This document shows, piece by piece, positions 24,819 through 34,043 of a stretch of 64,000 bases of DNA (position 1 is the first letter of the stretch; each line of letters starts with the position of its first letter). Source of the DNA: Blautia sp. (GTDB lineage: Bacteria; Bacillota; Clostridia; Lachnospirales; Lachnospiraceae). The notes below the pieces were generated by a model. That model was not told the origin of the DNA. It ran no database searches and saw nothing but the letters and a program-made list of their open reading frames with translations. The translations under genes were made by a program, and so were the position numbers. The DNA is taken from NCBI GenBank assembly GCA_029257805.1, contig JARIAR010000009.1, positions 62,001 through 126,000 on the forward strand, written 5' to 3'.

Positions 24819-25809
24819 TTTCTAGACCCTCCTTTTTTCCAGATGCCTCTTTCATAAGTTCGCCTAAACAAAGCCGGAAATTTTGTTCCAGTTCCCTGTT
24901 CATGGTATCTGTAAAAGCAGCACATGTTGCGAGAAGTTCTCCTGGTGAACGAAATGGCATTTTTTCTGCTACATACAGCCGAAATCGTTTCGCACGCTCT
25001 TTGCCTAACAGTTTTGCAGTCTTTTTAAAGACCTTCTCTTCACTTATTTTCCCATCAATGGATATATGATAGGTTTTATCCAAAAGCTCATGTATTTCTG
25101 ATAAAATCTCTTCCTTTGTCGCATGTGTACGATGGCGTTTCTTTATCATATCCATATAAATATACACCCCATCATGCTCCCATGCAGAAAAAAAAGTCAT
25201 AGATTCACGCCCGATTGCAGAATCTCTGCATATAAGGGCTAAATTCCATCCGTGCTTTTGTTGCTTAAATTTAACTGCACACTGAAAACTGACTTCATCA
25301 TATTTACATTCAACCACTTCACCTTGCAGCTCCGAAACAATCTCATAGAGATTGGTTTCTATGCTATTCAATTCTGAAAAGTTAAAGGACAAAATACAAG
25401 AAATTCCATCACGTTCCCTAATTGTCGGATATGCAAATCCAATATCTGCAAATAATCGAGCTAGCAAAAAGTCCCTCCATATGCTTGGTTCTATGGCTTT
25501 TCCACTTAATCCAAACATATCTATCAGAGTTGTCCGGAACAAAGGACTGACCACATAAAATTTGTCATCCTCTGACAAGAGAGCCAGCCCGGTCTGTAAA
25601 ATGTAGTCTAAAGCCCATCCTGGAAGCCCTTTTTTTCTGTATCTCTTTACTGTACATGGGAACTTCAAACCGATAGGATTTATGATAGTAAATACCGCCA
25701 CCCCATCTTCGATGTCACGTAAAGAAAGAATCCTGTAAAGTCCAAGCTCCACATCTTCTTTTTCGATCCTGGTAAACGCATCCCAGGCCTGTAAAAATTT
25801 TTTGTCCAT
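24811..25809 (-). CDS. Hypothetical protein of the replication block
   Basis: 332 residues from the ATG at 25809 (GGAG 8 nt upstream; the longer frame to 25851 starts inside the promoter box). Mixed alpha/beta, no membrane segment, basic C-terminal region ending in Lys/Glu. Not recognised. Overlaps the next gene by 8 bp and shares the CATATT-type control of its neighbours. Confidence 0.65.
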   Translation of the reverse strand: MDKKFLQAWDAFTRIEKEDVELGLYRILSLRDIEDGVAVFTIINPIGLKFPCTVKRYRKKGLPGWALDYILQTGLALLSEDDKFYVVSPLFRTTLIDMFGLSGKAIEPSIWRDFLLARLFADIGFAYPTIRERDGISCILSFNFSELNSIETNLYEIVSELQGEVVECKYDEVSFQCAVKFKQQKHGWNLALICRDSAIGRESMTFFSAWEHDGVYIYMDMIKKRHRTHATKEEILSEIHELLDKTYHISIDGKISEEKVFKKTAKLLGKERAKRFRLYVAEKMPFRSPGELLATCAAFTDTMNRELEQNFRLCLGELMKEASGKKEGLENA

Positions 25810-25817
25810 ATTGTTTT

Positions 25818-25848
25818 CTCCTTTCGTTTTCATATCAATTTGAAAATG
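25818..25848 (-). promoter_or_regulatory. CATTTT variant box plus AAAACGAAAGGAG block
   Basis: CATTTT (complement of 25843-25848), 12 nt, then AAAACGAAAGGAG. One mismatch from the CATATT consensus. Confidence 0.4.
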
Positions 25849-25910
25849 CATAAGGAGCTGGCAAATTAACTATCTCTTCTGGGTTTTAATCAAACATTGT
25901 AGAACAGAAA

Positions 25911-26729
25911 CTACAATTCCAAAACAGCATCTAAATCACAATCCATAAGATATTCGGTGTCATACGCCAAGATTTCCAGAGTTGTTCCCGCCTCTGTATA
26001 GGTACAGCCACATTCCGGATTCTGACACTGATAAACTTCTTTATAAGAGCGTCCTTGCAGAGCACCATCTACCAGTACCAAAGAATCTGTATGAAGTGCT
26101 GCCATATTCAATTTAGATTTTTCCCCATAGGAGTAAATCCACGGATAATCTGTGCGCTCTAATACTTCCTCATAAGTCTGTGCACAATATTTTCTATTTG
26201 CGGCAATCTGAAATCTGGTGTAATCTCTCCCCCTGACAATTCCCTGCACCGGCTCTCTGACCAGTGTTCCAACCAGGCTTGCTCTATTTGCAATTTCCTG
26301 CCTCTTTACAAGAAAATCCAAAGATTCTTTAATATCTGGGTATGACTTTATCTTTTCCGCGTAAATAGGATATACATAAATCATGTTGCCTCCGGAACGT
26401 GCGTCCCGGCAGGCATCTATTCTCTGATTTACGTTTCCACACTTCGGACAGATGGAACTTTTTTCTATATCTTTTGTCGCAATAAACCCTTGGACATACA
26501 CCGTATCATTTTCGTTCCATGTGCGGATTTCATTTACCATTTTTTCTTCGGCGGTGCGTATTACAAAACTTACAACAGATATTTGCCCTGTTACTTTCCG
26601 AAAACTCTCATCCCTCAAACCAACGATTGTAGATACTGCAACACTGGCAACCGTTTCGAAGCCGTTATTTTGTAAAATGGGATTTCGACGCACAATTCCC
26701 AATAAACTCACATTGTTATGAGTTGCCAT
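25911..26729 (-). CDS. Tandem OB-fold, zinc-containing SSB-like protein
   Basis: 272 residues. Two segments begin like SSB OB-folds: VSLLGIVRRNPILQNNGFET near residue 8 and ASLVGTLVREPVQ near residue 155. Each is followed by a cysteine cluster (CPKCGNVNQRIDAC near 95 and CQNPECGC near 235), suggesting two zinc-binding insertions. This is not the usual SSB design and resembles a duplicated OB-fold DNA-binding protein. There is no acidic SSB tip. It lies upstream of the replication block under its own CATATT box, with the sigma-factor gene next. Confidence 0.7.
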   Translation of the reverse strand: MATHNNVSLLGIVRRNPILQNNGFETVASVAVSTIVGLRDESFRKVTGQISVVSFVIRTAEEKMVNEIRTWNENDTVYVQGFIATKDIEKSSICPKCGNVNQRIDACRDARSGGNMIYVYPIYAEKIKSYPDIKESLDFLVKRQEIANRASLVGTLVREPVQGIVRGRDYTRFQIAANRKYCAQTYEEVLERTDYPWIYSYGEKSKLNMAALHTDSLVLVDGALQGRSYKEVYQCQNPECGCTYTEAGTTLEILAYDTEYLMDCDLDAVLEL

Positions 26730-26738
26730 AAATTTTCA

Positions 26739-26765
26739 CTCCTTTCCTAGGTTTTATATAATATG
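26739..26765 (-). promoter_or_regulatory. CATATT box plus AAAGGAG site
   Basis: CATATT (complement of 26760-26765), 8 nt, then a block ending GGAAAGGAG. Confidence 0.4.
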
Positions 26766-26831
26766 CAAAATTTTACATCTACCCTTCCCGCCACACTCCT
26801 TCTGCCCACTTATGGTAGCACTCGGCAGAAA

Positions 26832-26864
26832 AAAAGGGCTCTGCAAAAAAGCAGAACCTTTTTT
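26832..26864 (-). terminator. Terminator of the sigma-factor gene
   Basis: GGTTCTGC pairs with GCAGAGCC, followed by a T-run on the minus strand, 57 bp past the stop. Confidence 0.8.
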
Positions 26865-26920
26865 TAAACTTATTTCTATGACATATATCATAATCCAGGC
26901 ATTGACACTAGGACAAAAGA

Positions 26921-27859
26921 TTATAAATCCGATAAAATCTTCAACTGAGAATCAATGAATTCTTTATCGTCTACAATCGAAAACATTGGTTCTTCTAAAT
27001 CATTTTTACACATACGGATTAAATCCGGGCGTATCCTCACCAGTTCTGGACAATCTTTCAGTTTTATAACTATATCAGAAACCGTATTTTTAATAGTAGC
27101 AATAGTGGCTGTGATTCCCTCTTCCCTCTTTAACCGTAATACGATTTCGCGGTAACTGGCATTTTTCTTTGCAACTCCATTTTGGGTGGCATGCGGATTT
27201 ACCAGAATCCGGAGCACCTGTATCTCAAAGTCACTCAGATTCTTTTCCAGCATTTCATTCAAAGTTCTGGTATTTTCATTGCATATCGCCTGTTCTTCTG
27301 GGGTTTTAGACTTATTATCCAAAATCTCACTCTCATAAATTGAATCGACCGCAGCCGTAGTCTTATGTCTCAGAATATCCATACAGGCGTTTACTGTTGC
27401 TTCAGAAATTCCGGAAAGCTCGCTTATGGTACTGATCTTCGGTTCTATTCCCTGTAGTCTGCACCAGTTAATACAACCCTGTACTTTCTGGATTCCATTT
27501 GCATAATAAACTGACGTTTTCTGGAAATGTTCGCTGCAATAATCTGTTACGGCATGTTTTATCCACGGAAGTAAAAATACCGTAATCGAAGCTTTACTTG
27601 CATCGTAATTTTCAATCTCTTTAAATATTTTCAACCATACGCTTTGGATAAGATCATCATGATGTTGCGGATTTCTTAAAATATTCTGATAGTTTTCCCA
27701 TAAAACATTTAGCACATATTTTTTTGTAAATTCATAAATCAGATTTGCCTGTCGCTGCATCAGAATGAGATCACCTTGTCTTTTAGCAAATTTATATGTC
27801 TCTACAATCTTTCCAATTAATTGTGTATCATACTTTTGATTTTTTTCAAACTTTTTCAT
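26921..27859 (-). CDS. Element-encoded sigma-70 family factor
   Basis: 312 residues. Region 2 is visible at about 55-110 (DDLIQSVWLKIFKEIENYDA, then SITVFLLPWIKHAVTDYC). A region-3-like HTH lies at about 140-165 (STISELSGISEATVNACMDI) and region 4 at about 205-285 (LSDFEIQVLRILVN...ATIATIKNTVSDIVIKLK). Longer than ECF factors and closer to a three-region sigma. Its own gene has a GAAAGGAG site but no CATATT box, which would fit host transcription of the sigma gene and sigma-dependent transcription of the CATATT genes. That link is inference. Confidence 0.82.
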   Translation of the reverse strand: MKKFEKNQKYDTQLIGKIVETYKFAKRQGDLILMQRQANLIYEFTKKYVLNVLWENYQNILRNPQHHDDLIQSVWLKIFKEIENYDASKASITVFLLPWIKHAVTDYCSEHFQKTSVYYANGIQKVQGCINWCRLQGIEPKISTISELSGISEATVNACMDILRHKTTAAVDSIYESEILDNKSKTPEEQAICNENTRTLNEMLEKNLSDFEIQVLRILVNPHATQNGVAKKNASYREIVLRLKREEGITATIATIKNTVSDIVIKLKDCPELVRIRPDLIRMCKNDLEEPMFSIVDDKEFIDSQLKILSDL

Positions 27860-27919
27860 AACTGATTTTCTCCTTTCTCATTGTCCTGTGGCAAGACATA
27901 AAATTGACAGCAGAAAGAT

Positions 27920-28912
27920 TTAATTTTCTAATGTTTCAGGTTCTTTAATAATCTCAATCTGTTTGTATAAATAATTCACTACATCTTCTTCAGACAAAAG
28001 TATCATTCTTCGTTCCTTCTCATATTCAGATAATTCTGTCTTCGCGCTTTCTTCATAGTTCTGTAACCGTGTTTCCATTTCACTTATACTGACAATAGAA
28101 TGCTGTTCTATCAGCCTTTTCAGCATTAAAAGTTTGCGCAGATTTTTTTCAGCAGCCTGATAAGTAGTATCGTCATTCCCTTCTTTTTCCAAAACAGCAA
28201 TTTCCTCTTCTACTAAGGATTCCGGTAAGTCCGTAAACGTTGTTTTTTCAAACACGACATCTAAAAGCTGATTCAACGTGTTCTGTCGAGAGTCCGCTCT
28301 TTTTTTGCTCTCTTTTTCATTGACCATCATGCGCACCATGTCACTAACAGATTCGTACTCTGTGTTGGAAGACATATAGTTATCTGGGATCGGATACTCA
28401 ATGTCATGTATGGATTTTATGGTCATGTAAACATCAACTTTCTTATCTTCATAAAAACCTTCCAGACCTTCTATATTAACGGAAATGCCCTTTTTCGCCC
28501 CTAAAAGGGCTTTTTCCAATTTTTCCGGAATCTGTTTTGTCCCAATCCCCAACACAGAGTCTGTAAAATCTTCTATGAATTTTCCGCTGCCTGAAACTGT
28601 ATAGTCAGCGATTATCGTAGTTTTTTTTTCAACCTCTTTCATTTCCGGCGCAGAGATTACAATATCCCGTATCATTTCCTGTTCCAGCCTGCTGTAATCT
28701 TCTTGATCTTCCGAAGCTTGCTCCTGCACCGTAATGCCCTCTAACACCGGTAGGACTACATAGTCATCCGTGTTTATTTGGCTTAATAATGTTGGAGACA
28801 CATAATCCTTCGTTGCAGATACCGTAATATCAGCTTTTTGGGATGTATAAAGTGCCGCTGCAATACACGACAAACCCAGTCCCAAACAAATTGCGGTTAA
28901 TATCCTTTTCAC
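27920..28912 (-). CDS. Secreted trigger-factor/FKBP-like protein
   Basis: 330 residues starting at a GTG that overlaps the upstream stop (GTGA). A signal peptide or membrane anchor lies at 1-25. A stretch near residues 98-160 (TIIADYTVSGSGKFIEDFTD, then LGIGTKQIPEKLEKALLGAK) resembles an FKBP-type prolyl isomerase. The rest is long helical arms like the C-terminal chaperone part of trigger factor. Most likely an extracytoplasmic folding factor for the surface proteins of the element. The classification rests on pattern similarity only. Confidence 0.6.
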   Translation of the reverse strand: MKRILTAICLGLGLSCIAAALYTSQKADITVSATKDYVSPTLLSQINTDDYVVLPVLEGITVQEQASEDQEDYSRLEQEMIRDIVISAPEMKEVEKKTTIIADYTVSGSGKFIEDFTDSVLGIGTKQIPEKLEKALLGAKKGISVNIEGLEGFYEDKKVDVYMTIKSIHDIEYPIPDNYMSSNTEYESVSDMVRMMVNEKESKKRADSRQNTLNQLLDVVFEKTTFTDLPESLVEEEIAVLEKEGNDDTTYQAAEKNLRKLLMLKRLIEQHSIVSISEMETRLQNYEESAKTELSEYEKERRMILLSEEDVVNYLYKQIEIIKEPETLEN

Positions 28913-30141
28913 TGTGTCACCTCCTCTTTAACTTCCGCCCCAAGAACGATCATCTTATTGTTCGAGGACTGCTGTATTTCCACCAGGTTCTGTGATGCTC
29001 CAGTTAAAGTAAGTTGTCGCCCAGCCTGAACTGCTCCCGCGAAAACACCAGAATTTTTATTTGTGTCCGTATCTATGGCAACAATCCCATAAAGGTTAAT
29101 ACAGTCTGCATAGCAGCTTTGATATTCCAAAACAGATTGAGGAATTCTTGCTGCATCTTTCAGGCTTGTACAGCCCTTATAAGAACCTGATATGTTTTCG
29201 ATCAATTCCGGAAATTTTGTAGCAGAATAGATATTTTCACAGCCTTCAAATGTATTTTTCATTTCTTTTACAGTTTCCGGAATTTCCGGTGCCCGAGTCA
29301 TCCCTATGCACCCCCTGAACATATCATTTATGGTTACCAAACTGCTCTTCATTAAATCCGGAGGAATCGTCAGACTGACACATCCGCGATACATGGCATC
29401 GGCATCGACCAGATTAATAGGAACTGTATCTGTATTCTTTAAATCTTCACATCCGCTGAAACATTCTGTGGCTACGCGAAGCTCTGTACACTGAAAGAAC
29501 TCCGGCGTTGTTTCCAGTGAATCTGCATCACGAAATGTCCCTCTCATGCTTTCAATAGACTTAGGTAATGCATCACAGTATGCTAATTCGGAATTCCCAT
29601 AAAACCAGTAATCTATATTTGCAGGTTCGATTCCCGGCTTGAAATAAACATGGGTATAACTTTCACTCTTCCACGGGATGGAAGACTGGCTAAATTTCAG
29701 CGTATTCCCCGTTCCCGTAAATTCTAAATCCCCATTTGTGTAAACAGTGGCTTTTACACTGTCCGGTTCTGGATAGCCAATTCTGTACTCCACTAATGGT
29801 TTACGGGTAATCGGTACTTTGATTTTTTTCTTAAAATCTTGGTAAATTATTGTTACTTCGAAATCAGATCCATGTGCCGGCACTTTTTTTACATCAACAT
29901 CATAATTATTAATGCGATATACCCGCCCACTCTGGGTCTGTCCATTTATCTCAAACATTGGTCTAGTCAGTTCCGTACCAGGAACAGCTTTTCCAACGAA
30001 ACTCACCTCTATTGCAGATAGTGGCTCCTGCTGCAGATGTTTCATTTGATAAGTTTCAAAAATTTTTGTTCCTGCCATAGTAAGCATACAAACAGCTCCT
30101 ATGCCTATGATAAAAGTCATTAATCTTCTCTTGAGTTTCAT
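28909..30141 (-). CDS. Membrane-anchored protein with BspA-like leucine-rich repeats
   Basis: 410 residues. A hydrophobic segment lies at about 8-24 and a beta-rich domain at about 40-150. From about 170 to 350 there are repeats of the BspA/TpLRR type with regular Cys (MRGTFRDADSLE, ATECFSGCEDL, DAMYRGCVSL, NDMFRGCIGM, MKNTFEGCENI). Such repeats usually form extracellular solenoids that bind proteins. Translationally coupled by GTGA to the trigger-factor-like gene, suggesting the two are made together and perhaps interact outside the membrane. Confidence 0.7.
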   Translation of the reverse strand: MKLKRRLMTFIIGIGAVCMLTMAGTKIFETYQMKHLQQEPLSAIEVSFVGKAVPGTELTRPMFEINGQTQSGRVYRINNYDVDVKKVPAHGSDFEVTIIYQDFKKKIKVPITRKPLVEYRIGYPEPDSVKATVYTNGDLEFTGTGNTLKFSQSSIPWKSESYTHVYFKPGIEPANIDYWFYGNSELAYCDALPKSIESMRGTFRDADSLETTPEFFQCTELRVATECFSGCEDLKNTDTVPINLVDADAMYRGCVSLTIPPDLMKSSLVTINDMFRGCIGMTRAPEIPETVKEMKNTFEGCENIYSATKFPELIENISGSYKGCTSLKDAARIPQSVLEYQSCYADCINLYGIVAIDTDTNKNSGVFAGAVQAGRQLTLTGASQNLVEIQQSSNNKMIVLGAEVKEEVTQ

Positions 30142-30218
30142 GGTTTTTCGCAGAAAAAGCTATGATGTTACTCACAGCTTTTTATCTTCCTCCTCTCCTT
30201 TTTGACTTTCACACTGTT

Positions 30219-30569
30219 TCAAAACAAAATTAATGCGTCTCCCGTTTCCATCAAGAATATTTCTTTCACGTGCTTGATAATTACATATGGAGATACTTTA
30301 CGTTCCCACACCAATTTGTAATTCATAAAATCTCCTATGTTTCCAATATCATCTACATTGTAGACAGAAATAATTGTCTGCTCCTCATCTGTGCTTGTAA
30401 GATCGTCCCTATAAGTATCCATTCTTATCACTTCATCTTTGATAGTGCCGTCAAGCCCAACCTCTTTCAATACATCCTGTTTCCTGCCTGGATCCGAAAA
30501 GAACAAATAATAACACCCCCCTTTCGTTTCAATAAGCATTCTTGTTTTTAAATTGTTTTTTTTTAACAT
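30219..30569 (-). CDS. Hypothetical small protein
   Basis: 116 residues from the ATG at 30569, 8-9 nt after AAAGGA. Soluble, beta-rich (GGCYYLFFSDPG, EQTIISVYNVDD). No family recognised. The start lies 14 bp past the TPR-like gene, so it is in the same leftward operon. Confidence 0.6.
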   Translation of the reverse strand: MLKKNNLKTRMLIETKGGCYYLFFSDPGRKQDVLKEVGLDGTIKDEVIRMDTYRDDLTSTDEEQTIISVYNVDDIGNIGDFMNYKLVWERKVSPYVIIKHVKEIFLMETGDALILF

Positions 30570-30582
30570 AAGCATTTTCCTT

Positions 30583-30966
30583 TCAATTTGCTGTATTTTC
30601 CGGAATTCCCCTGCTTTTTGCAATTTCTAAACGGATAATCTCGGCATGACATTTTGCTATATTGTCATCTCCATTGTTCAATAGTCCCAATGCTGTTTCA
30701 TAATCACCATAATCACCGCTTAAATATGTAAGGGCTTTCCCAATCAGTGCCTGCATATATGGATTGTCTTCATACTGCTCTTCAAGTTGTTTCAGAGTTT
30801 TTTCTATACTACCGGTTAGTAGATATGCTTCGTTAAATTTCAAAACATATTGCGGATCAAATGTTCCTATTTTCTTTTTTTTCCCTTCTTTTGAAGTTCC
30901 CAAAAAAACAATTGCCAATACAAGAAAAATACCTCCTGCAGCTAAAAACATATAAGATGTATTCAT
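30583..30966 (-). CDS. Membrane-anchored TPR-like protein
   Basis: 127 residues. One hydrophobic helix (about 5-24) is followed by a Lys-rich stop and helical pairs reminiscent of tetratricopeptide repeats (FNEAYLLTGSIEKTLKQLEE, then AKCHAEIIRLEIAKSRG). Probably a small anchored scaffold. The best SD-like sequence (GAAAGGAGG) lies about 30 nt upstream of the ATG, so translation initiation may be unusual or the true start may differ. Confidence 0.6.
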   Translation of the reverse strand: MNTSYMFLAAGGIFLVLAIVFLGTSKEGKKKKIGTFDPQYVLKFNEAYLLTGSIEKTLKQLEEQYEDNPYMQALIGKALTYLSGDYGDYETALGLLNNGDDNIAKCHAEIIRLEIAKSRGIPENTAN

Positions 30967-31016
30967 AATGTCGCAGCAGCCTTACCTGCCTGTGCCTCCT
31001 TTCGCAAACGTTTTCA

Positions 31017-32879
31017 TCATGCAAAATAACCGATCGCTTTTATGATTGCCTCGTACAATTCCGCTGACGTTATTCTTCTATTAAAATAGTTTCTTACAAC
31101 TGCCTCCTGCCCACGCATGAAGAACTTAAAATCCCATGCCTGCAAATTCAATTTTGCAAAGTCCTTTACATTTGCATTTTTCATAACCTTGGATGCATCT
31201 AAGAATGGAACTTTTCCCAATACCACTTTGATATTGATTCCGTCTATTGCCATAGACACGATTTCTTTTCCCTCTGCTGCGTGCAGAATCTCTATATTTT
31301 CAGCATCTCTGCCCTGGACGTATGCAACCAACTCCTCAGATGTAACTTCTGGCTCGGTAATATCTGCATACTCTTTCAATTCCCTCAGTTCCTCTTCGTA
31401 TTTTTTACGCTCTTCATCGAACAAATGGCTCGCATCTTCCATACTTTCCTGCTTTATCACATCTTTTTCAGAAAGCGCTTTTTCTAATTCCCTAGCGGAA
31501 TTCTGATACTGCTGTTCCAAATTTTTAATCTTTATTTTTAAATTCCGCTCCATAGAAATCCTCTGGTTCATCTCAGACTTCAGTTTTGCTTTTAATTTTT
31601 TTATTTCCAATTCACTTTCAGGATTCGTCGCTGTCTCCACGCTGGACCGCTTCTGAAGCCGTGCTATTTCTGCTGTTAAATTCTGAATATTTAAAAGATA
31701 TTTCGCCTTTTCTTTATCTATGGAATCTTTTTGTGCATTCAGGTTTTCCTGCATAAGCGTCAAGCGTTCCTGTGCCAGCTTAAGTTCTTCTTCTTTTTTT
31801 GTTGCATTTTTCATAAAAGCAGATTCCTTCTCACGCAAGGCGTTTTCCTGCGCTGCAAGAGATTTTCGCTGTTTCTCCAAATCGGTTTTCTGAGAATCTA
31901 TTTGCTTTTCTTTCTGCTTCAAAGACTCCATTTCTTTCTCCAGAAGCTCCTGCATATTGGAAACCATCTGTTCTGGCTGTTCTACGTCTGCCGCTGCCTG
32001 TTTTGCTTCTTTTGCTGCTTCCTTTAAAACGGAAATGCACTTTGTAATATCTTTACCTGGTTCGTACCTGTCTGGTGTTATATAGCTGTACATTTCAAAC
32101 TTATTATCTGCGTAAGCAGCAAAAAGTTCTGGATAAGACTTATCAAGGTATGCCACCATCACATAAGCTTCTTTCTGTGTTGCTGAAAGGAGAAGTTTAA
32201 AGCACATGTCAAGAGGCTCTGCTTCGTCTAACGACACAACTAACTCGTCATCACTTGATTTTTTACAAAACCATCTAATCTTTCCTGATTGCTGTATTAC
32301 ATTTCCACCGGACAGTTGCCGAAAGATCTTTGCAGTAAACTGCTTCTGTTCCTCTATATAGTCATCTACATAATCACCATCATCCTCGCTTTTGGTATCT
32401 GCCAACTCTTCAATTTCGTTTGGTTCCACAAATTCTTTTGATTTTTCAAGTTCCATATCTGGCTGCACCGTTCGTGTCCTAAAATCTACGCACCGATCTT
32501 CAAATTCTTTTATTACTTTCTGACAATCTTCATTGAAAATTTTCACCGTATCTCTGGCCATGTCCGGTGTTTCATAGATGCACCTCCGACTCACAACAAT
32601 GGAATCATTGTTGCCCGCAATTTGATAAGCTGGAAATTCCTGTTTTACGCTTCCGTTAAACTTAACCCTTTCTCCTTCAATAATGTGATACGAGTATTTT
32701 CGGCTAGCAGACAAAATCAGAAACCTCTTTTTTATCGTAAGCTGTACCTTAATCGGAAGTCCTTTTGTGACAAGTGCGTAATCACAAGATATAAAATTTC
32801 CATTTTCTGTAATCTGCGAATCGGCTGGCAGAATTTCCGTCTCTAGTAGTCCATTCAAAAGACTTTTAATCATGTCCAT
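31017..32879 (-). CDS. Large coiled-coil protein
   Basis: 620 residues from the ATG at 32879 (AAAGGAG 9 nt upstream). The N-terminal about 150 residues look folded. Residues about 305-510 form a long coiled coil rich in Lys, Glu and Gln, followed by a C-terminal globular domain of about 100 residues. No transmembrane segment and no ATPase motif. Not recognised. It starts the cluster that runs through the TPR-like, LRR-like and trigger-factor-like genes to the sigma factor; a CATATT match lies about 100 bp upstream (32984-32989). Confidence 0.65.
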   Translation of the reverse strand: MDMIKSLLNGLLETEILPADSQITENGNFISCDYALVTKGLPIKVQLTIKKRFLILSASRKYSYHIIEGERVKFNGSVKQEFPAYQIAGNNDSIVVSRRCIYETPDMARDTVKIFNEDCQKVIKEFEDRCVDFRTRTVQPDMELEKSKEFVEPNEIEELADTKSEDDGDYVDDYIEEQKQFTAKIFRQLSGGNVIQQSGKIRWFCKKSSDDELVVSLDEAEPLDMCFKLLLSATQKEAYVMVAYLDKSYPELFAAYADNKFEMYSYITPDRYEPGKDITKCISVLKEAAKEAKQAAADVEQPEQMVSNMQELLEKEMESLKQKEKQIDSQKTDLEKQRKSLAAQENALREKESAFMKNATKKEEELKLAQERLTLMQENLNAQKDSIDKEKAKYLLNIQNLTAEIARLQKRSSVETATNPESELEIKKLKAKLKSEMNQRISMERNLKIKIKNLEQQYQNSARELEKALSEKDVIKQESMEDASHLFDEERKKYEEELRELKEYADITEPEVTSEELVAYVQGRDAENIEILHAAEGKEIVSMAIDGINIKVVLGKVPFLDASKVMKNANVKDFAKLNLQAWDFKFFMRGQEAVVRNYFNRRITSAELYEAIIKAIGYFA

Positions 32880-33182
32880 CTTTTTTCTCCTTTCATTTTT
32901 TTCTAATCCTTCAATAGCTGCGCTGATATTCCACTTCAAAAACAATGATTGTCTTTGAAGCAAACGTCTGCCCTATCCCTCTAAATATGAAAGATTAAAT
33001 ATATTACACAGCCCAGTATCCAACATAACTCTTTTTTATTTCTGTTGCTGTCCAGATGAAAAAATCACAGAACTTCAATATCTAATTTCGCCCATAAAAA
33101 AAGACCATATACAGCAACATCATTGCTAACTTAATGACATTGCCATCTATAGTCTTTTTTAGAAGCTTCAGCAAACAGGTAC
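32880..33182. other. Intergenic region
   Basis: Holds a CATATT match on the minus strand (32984-32989) with a long leader to the coiled-coil gene, and the terminator of the gene to the right. No gene seen. Confidence 0.4.
33100..33157 (-). terminator. Long imperfect hairpin terminator
   Basis: AAAGACTATA...GGCAATG pairs with CATTGC...TATGGTCTTT, followed by a T-run on the minus strand. Confidence 0.6.
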
Positions 33183-33956
33183 TTAATCGCGGATATTCTG
33201 ATTTTGTCTTATCTTTCTGATGCGCAAAATAATTGCAAACGCAAAAACTGACATAATAAGCGCCATGTAGAAGATTACAGGGGCATCATCAGAAGTCTTA
33301 ACTGTTTGCTCTTTCTGTACAACTTCCACATTGCCTGTTTCTGCCTTTTCTTTTGGCTGTGGAGCAACAGTTGGTTCCGGTGTAGGTTCGGGTCTTGTAT
33401 CAAGCACGGTCGCAAGGCATTCTTCCGTTCCCATTCTGCCATCCGTGCCCAGGATTGTGTAAGTAACTGGATAAGAACCCGGATTCATTACGTCCACTTC
33501 CGAATCATCACGCGTAACACTGTCTACATATTCATCATAAGTAACATTTCCTTCTGGAAGCGGTTCCCCGTAATTAACTGTAAAATCCTCTATTCCCTGT
33601 ACATGCTTTTTAAGATCCACATTCACTGTACAGGTAACGGTCTTCGTCCGGTTGTTTCCCTGTACATCTTTGAAGTCATAGATTACTTCATACTCCCCCG
33701 GAACAGTTACATCTACATTTTGAATATCCACAAATACGGAATCCGGTTCAATGTACACAGAATCTAACTTGCTTTTCAAGTCGGGTAGACTTCCTCCCTC
33801 TGTGATTTCAAAGTTCTCAATCTTGGATAGTTCCTTTGCAATAGAGGCATTTACAGCTTCCACCTTGCGTTGGTTCTGGATAGCTACATACCCACCGGCT
33901 ACACAGCATACTGCAAGTACAACAGCAACTCCGGCAAGCATTTTCTTTTTTTTCAT
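33183..33956 (-). CDS. Surface protein with Ig-like domains and TVKTSD-type anchor
   Basis: 257 residues. Signal peptide at about 1-27. Two Ig-like folds at about 45-190 (VTVPGEYEVIYDFKDVQGNN, MNPGSYPVTYTILGTDG, typical of DUF5011-like modules) precede a Pro-rich linker PEPTPEPTVAPQP. The C-terminus has TVKTSDD, a hydrophobic helix and a basic tail, the layout of a sortase substrate but without LPxTG. The larger protein to the right ends in a similar TVKTGD motif. A CATATT match lies at 34002-34007, somewhat far from the ribosome site. Confidence 0.7.
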   Translation of the reverse strand: MKKKKMLAGVAVVLAVCCVAGGYVAIQNQRKVEAVNASIAKELSKIENFEITEGGSLPDLKSKLDSVYIEPDSVFVDIQNVDVTVPGEYEVIYDFKDVQGNNRTKTVTCTVNVDLKKHVQGIEDFTVNYGEPLPEGNVTYDEYVDSVTRDDSEVDVMNPGSYPVTYTILGTDGRMGTEECLATVLDTRPEPTPEPTVAPQPKEKAETGNVEVVQKEQTVKTSDDAPVIFYMALIMSVFAFAIILRIRKIRQNQNIRD

Positions 33957-34043
33957 TTTGTGGCTCCTTTCTTATTTTTTTCCAGGATTACTCCTTCTTT
34001 TAATATGCCGATTGCCAGTTATTTCGTCTGCTATAGCGGTTTC

